This document shows, piece after piece, positions 16,769 through 24,553 of a stretch of 64,000 bases of DNA. The stretch lies in contig JAEZTQ010000032.1 of the NCBI GenBank assembly GCA_023443625.1, forward strand, positions 1-64,000. The letters are read 5' to 3'. A program made the position numbers and the translations under genes. The notes under the pieces are model-generated. The model had not been told where the DNA came from. It did not search any database and saw nothing but the letters and a program-made list of their open reading frames with translations. This stretch comes from Bacillota bacterium (GTDB lineage Bacteria; Bacillota_A; Clostridia; Lachnospirales; Lachnospiraceae). Within the stretch, counting starts at the first letter, position 1, and every line of letters begins with the position of its first letter.

Positions 16769-19282
16769 CTAGTAGCTATAAGATAATTCTGTAGAATATG
16801 GATACCCCTTGGGGTTAATATTTAAAAATTTCTTAAAATAAGAAATGTTGATAAATTTTGGTTCAATCATATACTCAGCTGTTGCTACGTATCCAAAGAG
16901 ACAATGATCTATATGAAAAGAATTATTATTGTACCTTAGCTTAATATTTTCCTGCATTAAATCCAAAGATTTATAAGCGATGTCTTCTTTACTTTTCATC
17001 AGCAAAAACATTCTCAAATAATCCTGATAAGAGAAGGATAATTCATTTGAATTAACTACAGAAGATGCTTTCGATTGCAGAAAAGTCCTGTTAATCACAA
17101 ATAAATCTGGAAGTTCTAAAACTACCTTCTTTTTCATAATGGGAACTTCCTTTCCCATCATCAGCGCACTGACATCTAATAAAGCCTCTGCAAGTGACCA
17201 AAGAATTAAAATCACTGCCTGAGTTATACTAATTAATATTGGAAGGCCTGTAAAACCCACAAGGGCTGCGGCAGTAGCTTTTGCCTGCTGAAGCTTCGCT
17301 CCATCTCCTAAGATTGATACAAAATCTAAAATCGTTCTAATAAACAAAATCCTTGAGATTACTGAAGATAAGTTTCCCTGATCCGATGTTTGACCAATTA
17401 GAAGATATTCCTGTTCATAGGATAGGGCTGAGGGCTTATTTTCCTCCGCTTCTTCCTTTGGCATATACAAAGCGAAGTGCTCCTTTAAATACTCTTGATA
17501 CAAGAGATGCTCTGCTAGTTTATTAATTCCTTCTTCTGCCATAGTTCGAACTTTTGATATGCTCCCAAAGCTTTGAAAAAGCTCCCCCATACTGGAATTA
17601 TCCTTGCCCAAGAATGTATTTTTCAAAAAGCCTTCTAACTTTAATATTAAATTTGTCTCTTCCTGTGACATTGCTGCTATATCAGAGGGAAGTGTACCCT
17701 GGGGAAGCTCTTTATGGGATATTAAATTTGGATCCATGACCAAGCTAGCTATTCCAGATTGCAGTAAATTCCCTGCTTTGCTAATGGGATTTTCCTGGTC
17801 AGATTTATCTAGCACAAGGGTACTATAATCTATGGTCAGCCCTTTTATCCTATATTGCTTCATTTCCCTTTCAGCCTCTCCAAAAGAAGCCTTTGATCCT
17901 TGATAATCTTCTTTATATAATTGAGCCTCCCCTATGGCAAGAAATTCTTCACAATTAATTAGGACCTTTCGATTGGCCTTTAATATCTCTTTCATTTGAG
18001 TGAAGTTATAACCACTATCATCAACTGAAATATATCTTTTCATTTCATTAAGATTTTCTTCTAGCTCTCTATATATATCCTCACTGATGGAAGCCTTCTC
18101 ATTCTTTAAAAGTTCCTCATATTGATTTAGTAAAGGTTTCGCTACCTGGGTTTTAAGAATTATATGGTCTATAACATTAATTGCCTCAGTAATCTTGGGC
18201 TCAATTCCTTCGATTAGTTGAAATAGTTCCCCTTTTGTGCTTTCTATTTCTCTACCCAATGACTCCTTTTTCGATCTCAATTGTTCACCTTCATTATCAT
18301 AATCTTTAATTCTCTTCACTATTGTATCAATTGTTTTTTGAAGCTCTTTTATTTGCCTGACATCTTCCTTGGTCTTCTTGTCTATGGCATTTAACTCCTC
18401 TAATTCATCCTGCCTTGCAGATAATTCATTGGTTGCAATTAGGCGATAGGCTAGATTCCCGGACAATTGTTTACAGACACCTTCCAGACTGGTTGAACTC
18501 TCTAATAATAAATTAAATTTTATAATTGGGTTTATATAACTATTTTTTAATGCTTGATAAATAGTATCCTGATTTATACCGACTTCCTCTTTTGTCACCT
18601 GCCCTAGGCTAATTTTTTTAACAAAATATTCTGTGGTTTTAAGCTCCCCTTTTTTTGTTACCTCAATCCCTTTATCGCTTGTCAACAGACCATCTAAAAG
18701 TTTCATAAGCTTTAGGATACCTTTATCAATTTCTACAAGTTCTCCTTCTACCTTCTGCTTTTCTTCATAGATATAACTTACCTTTTCTGGTGTTTCTATG
18801 AGAGATAATTTATTAAGAAAATGCTCTACAAGGCTGCCCATTTCCTTATATTTCATATATTCAACAGCTTCATTAATTAAGAGTTTCCCTTGATAGTCCA
18901 TAAGCATTGTTTCATCCTTAACAGCTATTGAATTAAGCTTTATATCATACAAATCCCAGTACTTTATGCCCTCTAGGTTATGTAACCCTTTATTAGGATC
19001 TAAGGTATAAGATATATAATCTGAAATCTTTCCTTCTATCTCTTCTCTTTGATCCCCTTTATTCTCTCCTTCTGTATATAGTCCAAATAGATGATACTCC
19101 TTCCACAGAGGTCCATAAAACTCTGCTAAGGTAGAATCCAGGGCCGTTGATAAGGAGCGCTCCGCACAAATCTTTGCTGCATTTACCCTAGCACCCTCAA
19201 TCATAGTTATAAGTAAGGACATGATAAGAAGTAAGATTAAACTTAAGAATACGGTGATTGAACCCTCTGTTTTTTTACCCAT
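16769..19282 (-). CDS. DUF5702-like tad-locus protein (large TadG-like)
   Basis: 837 aa. Starts MGKKTEGSITVFLSLILLLIMSLLITMIEGAR, a pilin-like N-terminal helix after a GSITVF-type motif that is usual in Clostridia proteins annotated as DUF5702. A long charged coiled-coil region (about 280-470, many KEL/EL repeats) precedes a hydrophobic segment at about 640-690. Probably a TadG-like membrane-anchored component of the pilus machine, exposed outside. The gene is the longest in the operon; it starts 30 bases after the pilin gene stop. Confidence 0.75.
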   Translation of the reverse strand: MGKKTEGSITVFLSLILLLIMSLLITMIEGARVNAAKICAERSLSTALDSTLAEFYGPLWKEYHLFGLYTEGENKGDQREEIEGKISDYISYTLDPNKGLHNLEGIKYWDLYDIKLNSIAVKDETMLMDYQGKLLINEAVEYMKYKEMGSLVEHFLNKLSLIETPEKVSYIYEEKQKVEGELVEIDKGILKLMKLLDGLLTSDKGIEVTKKGELKTTEYFVKKISLGQVTKEEVGINQDTIYQALKNSYINPIIKFNLLLESSTSLEGVCKQLSGNLAYRLIATNELSARQDELEELNAIDKKTKEDVRQIKELQKTIDTIVKRIKDYDNEGEQLRSKKESLGREIESTKGELFQLIEGIEPKITEAINVIDHIILKTQVAKPLLNQYEELLKNEKASISEDIYRELEENLNEMKRYISVDDSGYNFTQMKEILKANRKVLINCEEFLAIGEAQLYKEDYQGSKASFGEAEREMKQYRIKGLTIDYSTLVLDKSDQENPISKAGNLLQSGIASLVMDPNLISHKELPQGTLPSDIAAMSQEETNLILKLEGFLKNTFLGKDNSSMGELFQSFGSISKVRTMAEEGINKLAEHLLYQEYLKEHFALYMPKEEAEENKPSALSYEQEYLLIGQTSDQGNLSSVISRILFIRTILDFVSILGDGAKLQQAKATAAALVGFTGLPILISITQAVILILWSLAEALLDVSALMMGKEVPIMKKKVVLELPDLFVINRTFLQSKASSVVNSNELSFSYQDYLRMFLLMKSKEDIAYKSLDLMQENIKLRYNNNSFHIDHCLFGYVATAEYMIEPKFINISYFKKFLNINPKGYPYSTELSYSY

Positions 19283-19311
19283 TTCTTTGTCAGATTCCCT
19301 CTCCTTTTAAT

Positions 19312-19527
19312 TTATCCACCCACTTTTATTTCAATTTCCTTATTAATCTCTGTTGCATTACCACTAATAGAATCAAATGCATTTGTCACTATCTCTGATA
19401 TTTGAGTTCTGAATATTAGTACCAATCCTATTATGATTACTAAAATTAATATTATTTCTATGACACCTATACCCTCCAGCTTCGTCGTTGCAATTTTCCA
19501 ATATAGATTACTTAATCTTTTTTTCAT
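19312..19527 (-). CDS. flp: Flp-type IVb pilin (Flp1 family)
   Basis: 71 aa, the right size for Flp pilin. A 20-residue basic leader is followed by EGIGVIEIILILVVIIGL-like helix (about 18-40), with the conserved glycine and Glu positions of the type IVb processing site. This is the major pilin of the Tad pilus, cleaved by the adjacent A24 peptidase, and secreted to make bundled adhesive fibres. Stop is 30 bases from the next gene. Confidence 0.88.
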   Translation of the reverse strand: MKKRLSNLYWKIATTKLEGIGVIEIILILVIIIGLVLIFRTQISEIVTNAFDSISGNATEINKEIEIKVGG

Positions 19528-19605
19528 ACTATCTTTAGCCTGTATAAGGCTGCTCCTTATCTATCATATTTAGGTTGTTTAGAGGCAACCTACACCTTTG
19601 ATCAA

Positions 19606-21111
19606 TTAAAACTGAAAAGCCCAAAAGGCTGGAAGCATAATTATTAAGAAGATTATGATTAGCATTACCATCATTGGTGCGAGAAGCTTTGTACCTGCTT
19701 CTTCTCCTAACCTTTTTGCAACCTCCTTACGATCCTTATAAGCTTCTAATGCTTCCTTCATAAGTAAATCTGTAAATCCTTTATTTCCCTTCTTAAGGTT
19801 TTGAGATATTAAAGAACCAAATTTAATATAGGGTATCAAGCCTGTCCTTCTCCCATATTGCTCATAGGCCATATTTTCAGGAAGGCCCAGCTTAAGCTCG
19901 TGACAAGTTATCAACATTTCCTCATAGGCATAACGTGTTTTAATAAGCTTTTGTGAAACCTTTTTACTATAATCCTGTGCAATTTTATGCCATGCTTGTT
20001 TCACCGTCATTCCTGCATTAACCAAAAGGGTTAACTTATTAATAACCTCTGGGTAATCAATTAACATCTGTAGCCTGCGATTTTTCATTTGCTTATCTAA
20101 TTCTTTATCAGCCCCTAACCATATCAGAAGAGCCACCACTCCTCCCATAAACAATATGGATACTCCCTTATCCCTTCCCTTCTCCTTCCAATGAAGTTTA
20201 TATTTATCTATCTGATCAGGCAGCTCCAGATATTCATTTTCAGCAGTTTCTTGTGCGTATGAATTTATCTTGGCTTCTAGCTCCTTATATAATAAGTCCT
20301 CCGCACTTGGTTCCTTGGGCATAATCGTAAAGGGTAATTCGTATTCTGATTTATGATCTTGGCAGGTTAAAATCACTCTAACTCTTGTAAATATACCTTC
20401 TGTCGATATATTTAGATTATTAATAGTTCCATCCCATTGAATTAGATCATAGTCCAGTGGCTCCCACTTAACTGTTATGCTAGTCCCTGGTATAGACTTT
20501 ATAAAATTGAGTTTCTCATAAATCGAATCAGCAGCTTCATTGTTTCCTAAGACCTTTTCTTGCAAATAAACAAAAGCTTTCTCAAATACCTCCTTTAACT
20601 CCTCCTGAGTATATAGCCTTTCTTCTACATTAATGATTACCTCCTGTGGTTGAGAAAGCTCTGCATTTTTTGAAGAATTATCTCTATCTTCCTGCTCTAA
20701 AGTAACATTAAGTTCAACCTGATTGGAGCCTTCACCATAATTGGGGCGTTGTACATATTTATTATTAAGAATAACCGATGGCTTAGAATTACTTATTAAT
20801 CCTAATAATGAAAGTAAAATAAAGAGAATAAGAACAGCTATTACAGTAGAAATCCTTTTGCACCAGTATATTCGTAATAAAAACTCCGGCTTTCTTGTAA
20901 AATAGAGAGATTTTATTGTATCTCTAATAGTAACTTTTCTTTCAAGCATTATATGGAGTCTGGTTTTTATTAAGATAAAATCTGCTAAAGGATAGAGAAA
21001 ATATAATTTATGCTCCTTCTTATCAATGGAATAGATAATATCTTTTGATTTTCTTAGACTGATTAATAATAAGATTAAGAATAAAATTAATATTACTAAG
21101 TGAAATATAAT
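19606..21111 (-). CDS. tadC: TadC-like inner-membrane platform protein, likely AUU start
   Basis: 501 aa if started at ATT 21111; 447 aa from the first ATG at 20949. The T2SSF (GspF) domain is at the C-terminus, with GMTVKQAWHKIAQDY and an RRTGLIPYIKF loop and the final hydrophobic helix. Upstream of the ATG the frame stays open with no stop through a membrane helix (LVILILFLILLLISL) and a DKKEHKLYFLYPLADF stretch that the family usually has. GGAGGAGG lies eight bases before ATT at 21109-21111, and no ATG, GTG or TTG is available there. Frame continuity is seen directly; initiation at ATT is inferred. See findings. Confidence 0.75.
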   Translation of the reverse strand: MIFHLVILILFLILLLISLRKSKDIIYSIDKKEHKLYFLYPLADFILIKTRLHIMLERKVTIRDTIKSLYFTRKPEFLLRIYWCKRISTVIAVLILFILLSLLGLISNSKPSVILNNKYVQRPNYGEGSNQVELNVTLEQEDRDNSSKNAELSQPQEVIINVEERLYTQEELKEVFEKAFVYLQEKVLGNNEAADSIYEKLNFIKSIPGTSITVKWEPLDYDLIQWDGTINNLNISTEGIFTRVRVILTCQDHKSEYELPFTIMPKEPSAEDLLYKELEAKINSYAQETAENEYLELPDQIDKYKLHWKEKGRDKGVSILFMGGVVALLIWLGADKELDKQMKNRRLQMLIDYPEVINKLTLLVNAGMTVKQAWHKIAQDYSKKVSQKLIKTRYAYEEMLITCHELKLGLPENMAYEQYGRRTGLIPYIKFGSLISQNLKKGNKGFTDLLMKEALEAYKDRKEVAKRLGEEAGTKLLAPMMVMLIIIFLIIMLPAFWAFQF

Positions 21112-21127
21112 CCTTGATACCTCCTCC

Positions 21128-21871
21128 CTATACCTCTATGGCTATGATTTTATCAATGATTAGAAATGCCCCTAGATAGAGGGCTAGAAAAATCGTCATA
21201 ATGGCTACTCCTAAAAAATTGTGATAGAGGGGATCTAAAAAACCTGGCGATGATATAGATAAGTAGAATAAGATCAAGAGAGGCATAAGCTTCATAATGT
21301 TTGCTTCCAGACGCTTTGCTGTTATAAGAGTAATTATTTCCTTCTTTACTTCAATTTTATCGCTGATAATAGTTCCAGTTGTTTTTATTACATTGATCAA
21401 ATCTCCCCCCGTTCTCTTAGCTGTACTAAAAACCTCCGAGAAGCATAAAATATCTTCAACACCTGTTCGCTCCGCAAAATCATTAAGAGCCTTTTCCACC
21501 GTTATATTCATATGTATTTGATTTACAATATAAGAAAACTCCTTTATTACCATAGAATTCTCATTATATATCTGCTGCAAATCCCTTACAGCCTCTTCAA
21601 AAGCATTCTCTGCAGAATATCCAGCTTCAAGAGCCGCAGATAATGCAGTTATTCCATCTCTAAACTCTAAATTTAATTTCCATTTTTGACTATTAATTAA
21701 TGCTTTTGTTTTATAGAGTCGGTATAAATAAATTATGGGAGACAATAAAAGAACAGCTATATAGCTTTGATAAAAGAGAAAACTTAGAATTGTCACTACT
21801 GCCAGTCCCTGGCCTATGTATTTAATATTATCTTTTAAAGAAAACTTATATTTATTATAATCCTTCCTCAC
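21128..21871 (-). CDS. tadB: TadB-like inner-membrane platform protein
   Basis: 247 aa. T2SSF domain with LNLEFRDGITALSAALEAGYSAENAFEEAV (about residues 65-94) and RTGGDLINVIKTT, plus a pair of N-terminal and C-terminal membrane helices. Forms the inner-membrane platform of the Tad machine with TadC. Starts at GTG 21871, with AGGAGG seven bases before; shorter than most TadB proteins (about 300 aa). Follows tadA by 38 bases. Confidence 0.85.
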   Translation of the reverse strand: MRKDYNKYKFSLKDNIKYIGQGLAVVTILSFLFYQSYIAVLLLSPIIYLYRLYKTKALINSQKWKLNLEFRDGITALSAALEAGYSAENAFEEAVRDLQQIYNENSMVIKEFSYIVNQIHMNITVEKALNDFAERTGVEDILCFSEVFSTAKRTGGDLINVIKTTGTIISDKIEVKKEIITLITAKRLEANIMKLMPLLILFYLSISSPGFLDPLYHNFLGVAIMTIFLALYLGAFLIIDKIIAIEV

Positions 21872-21909
21872 CTGAAGCCTCCTTTTACCATTATTCTTAT
21901 AGATTATGC

Positions 21910-23118
21910 TTACTCCAGATTGGCTCTTTTTAGTTTTTCTTTGTTTTTTAACTCATTATGTATTATTAGCTTACCCCTTACCTTACCGTCTACTTCACCT
22001 TCCTCTACAAATTCATACAAGGTATTAAGCTGTATTTCTCCTTCTCTACAATCTAAGACCTCAGCAATTTCTAGTAATCTTCTGGATCGGTCTCTGAGTC
22101 TTCCCAAATGAACGATTATATCAATAGCTGAGGCAATTTGTCTTCGTACAGCCATCAGTGGTATTGCTTCTCCCAATAATACAAGCGTCTCTAATCTGCT
22201 TAGCATATCTGAAGGAGAATTGGCATGGCCTGTAGATAAGGATCCATCATGCCCTGTGTTAAGTGCTTGCAGCATATCAATTGCAGCAGCATCTCTTACT
22301 TCACCCACGATTATACGGCTAGGCCTCATTCTTAGGGAGGTCTTTATTAAATCCCTTATGGTGATTTCATTGCCTCCCTCAGAATTAGCATTGCGTACCT
22401 CCAAACGGACGAGATTGGGAATATTACGTATCTGAAGCTCAGCAGAATCTTCGATTGTAATAATTCTCTCGTTGGAGGGGATAAAATTAGATAATACATT
22501 AAGAAATGTGGTTTTACCGGACCCGGTACCTCCACTAATAAAGATATTATAACCTGCTACTACCAGCTTTTTAAGGAAGCTGGCTACCTCTGTGGAAATG
22601 GATTCTAACTCAATAAGGCGTTCCATTGTTATAGGCTTTTGGGGAAATTTCCTTATAGTAATAATCGGGCCTTCCATAGCGATTGGAGAAAGTACTATAT
22701 TAACCCTCGATCCATCTGGCAATCTGGAATCCACAATAGGACAGGCTTCATTAATAATTCTGTTGGAGTGTGATACGATTTGCTGAACCACATCCTCTAA
22801 TTTTTCAACGGTTTCAAAGGATTTATCACTTGGATAAATTCTCCCATTCTTCTCTATAAATATTTTATCTGGTCCATTCACCATAATTTCTGTTATATCT
22901 GGGTCCTCGATTAGTTCTTGCAGGATATCCAGTTTTCTGATGGAATTAAATATTTCTCTGCGCAGCCTTTGTTTTTCCTGCATACTTATATATTCATTCT
23001 TACTATAATTGATCAAAATCCGATCAATGGTATCTAACAGTTCTTCATCTGTAATCTCTCTGTTAAGATCAAAGTCTTCAATTGCCTTTTGTTTTAGCAG
23101 CTCTTTAAGACGGTTCAT
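21910..23118 (-). CDS. tadA: TadA/CpaF-type secretion ATPase
   Basis: 402 aa. Type II/IV secretion ATPase (T2SSE) of the CpaF/TadA branch. Walker A GGTGSGKTTFLNVLS (about residue 194), Walker B region RPSRIIVGEVRDAAA, and the arginine/His boxes QALNTGHDGSLSTGHANS. N-terminal domain (about 1-90) with ITEIMVNGPDKIFIE. Powers pilus assembly at the cytoplasmic membrane. Start at ATG 23118, overlapping the tadZ stop by one base, with AGGAGA upstream. Confidence 0.92.
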   Translation of the reverse strand: MNRLKELLKQKAIEDFDLNREITDEELLDTIDRILINYSKNEYISMQEKQRLRREIFNSIRKLDILQELIEDPDITEIMVNGPDKIFIEKNGRIYPSDKSFETVEKLEDVVQQIVSHSNRIINEACPIVDSRLPDGSRVNIVLSPIAMEGPIITIRKFPQKPITMERLIELESISTEVASFLKKLVVAGYNIFISGGTGSGKTTFLNVLSNFIPSNERIITIEDSAELQIRNIPNLVRLEVRNANSEGGNEITIRDLIKTSLRMRPSRIIVGEVRDAAAIDMLQALNTGHDGSLSTGHANSPSDMLSRLETLVLLGEAIPLMAVRRQIASAIDIIVHLGRLRDRSRRLLEIAEVLDCREGEIQLNTLYEFVEEGEVDGKVRGKLIIHNELKNKEKLKRANLE

Positions 23119-24122
23119 CAATTCTTATCTCCTGTAGAATCAGTAACTAACTCTTCTGCATGTGACCATGCAGTACTACTTTGTAATTCAGAAAAGGATA
23201 TGGGAAGATTATTAAAAATATCCTGATGATCAAGATGGATATATTTTTCCTGCTTCATTCTAATACCCAGTTGCCCTAACTGTCTTTTCCATTCCTTAAG
23301 AACTACTTCTTCATATAAGCTTCCCTCTATTGGTAAAAGTACTGTATCACTTTGTTTTATTATTTCAACCATTGCTTCATTATAGCAACCAAGATAAAAT
23401 ACTATGCTACTATAATCCGATTGTTCCCGTAATTCTTTTATCCATTTTTCCATATCTTCTTTGTTAAGTGATAATATATCAAAGCCATGTAAGATGTCTC
23501 TTAAGTAAAATAGATCTCCCTGAGCCTCCACCAATGAATTCAATTTATCCAAGGAATTGGTATTCTCTTTAAGATAATATATATATTCGGTAAGAGATTG
23601 GGTTGAAGTTCCTAGAGGTCTTAATAATTGTATTGGTAGGGGGTCCAGCAAGACGAATAATGATTTATTCTTCTTTGAAATAAGCGAGCAAAAAGCCCAT
23701 GAAAAGGATAGTTTCTCTATACTTGAAATTGGTGAATATATGGATATAAATTGCTTCTGTTCTGAAGGAGTGTTATTCCAAAAGATACAGGTCCTTGCAG
23801 TGTAATCCTTCATAATCTCCTTCATCAGCGACTGTGCAGGTTGATATCTATATATGAAAGGTTCTTCTCCATTGGCATCCTTCTTAGGATTTTCTGAAAG
23901 TCGATAGATAAATCTAATAGATCCGCCTTCTCTCTCCTCCCAACATGCTTCTTCCCCTAACAGTAGGATTTCAATAGGATATACCTGTATAAATTCTTCC
24001 AGACTATTCTTATTCGTGAATACTGTTACTTCAAATTCAGTATCCTTGTTCACTTTAAAATATTCTAAAAAACGTGTGGCATATAAAATGTCAGAATCAA
24101 ATAATACAAATAACTTATTCAA
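23118..24122 (-). CDS. tadZ: TadZ/CpaE-like localisation protein with degenerate P-loop
   Basis: 334 aa. The N-terminal domain looks receiver-like (MNKLFVLFDSDILYATRF, then IEILLLGEE); the C-terminal part is ParA/MinD-like. The P-loop position reads SPISSIEKLSFS: the Lys remains but the glycines are lost, so ATP binding is doubtful. TadZ/CpaE places the pilus at the cell pole or a patch. First gene of the operon. Start TTG at 24120-24122, eight bases after AGGAGG. The identification rests mostly on position and fold-like pattern. Confidence 0.65.
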   Translation of the reverse strand: MNKLFVLFDSDILYATRFLEYFKVNKDTEFEVTVFTNKNSLEEFIQVYPIEILLLGEEACWEEREGGSIRFIYRLSENPKKDANGEEPFIYRYQPAQSLMKEIMKDYTARTCIFWNNTPSEQKQFISIYSPISSIEKLSFSWAFCSLISKKNKSLFVLLDPLPIQLLRPLGTSTQSLTEYIYYLKENTNSLDKLNSLVEAQGDLFYLRDILHGFDILSLNKEDMEKWIKELREQSDYSSIVFYLGCYNEAMVEIIKQSDTVLLPIEGSLYEEVVLKEWKRQLGQLGIRMKQEKYIHLDHQDIFNNLPISFSELQSSTAWSHAEELVTDSTGDKN

Positions 24123-24475
24123 TTTAAAATCCTCCTAAATATTTTAAAAAGCTGGGGATGTTTGTTATACCGAATTCATGAATAATCTGATATTTCTCTG
24201 CGATTATATAAATGAATAGAAAGTCTTAGAATATACTATTTAACATTATGTGTAAATATATATTAATTATTTACATGTCAATATATTACATTATTTATGC
24301 TTTTCTGTCAATAATCCTAAGGAAAATTTATTAAATTTAGTAAATATATATACTTTTTGTATTATTTGATATCAATTTGCACAAAAATAATATCTGCAGC
24401 ATTGATTTAATAAGCTTGTACTTAAGACGATTTCATAATTAATGCATAATTAAGATGCAATTTATTATACAATAA
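24123..24475. other. AT-rich promoter region of the tad operon
   Basis: No gene and no clear terminator up to 24476. It must hold the tad promoter. It includes a GCTGGGGATG-like stretch at about 24150 that vaguely recalls the 16617 inverted repeat arm, but the match is partial. No strong sigma-A -35/-10 pair stands out. Confidence 0.4.
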
Positions 24476-24516
24476 AAGTATCCCTAGGTCATAGCATACA
24501 TGCTGTAGGGATACTT
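24476..24516 (-). terminator. Terminator of the beta-glucosidase gene
   Basis: AAGTATCCCTA (24476-24486) pairs with TAGGGATACTT (24506-24516); the minus strand continues with TTATTGT. Inner AGCAT/ATGCT adds to the stem. It separates the beta-glucosidase from the tad operon promoter. Confidence 0.75.
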
Positions 24517-24553
24517 CTATTCTATCTACTAATTTACCATTCCTATCTCCTGG

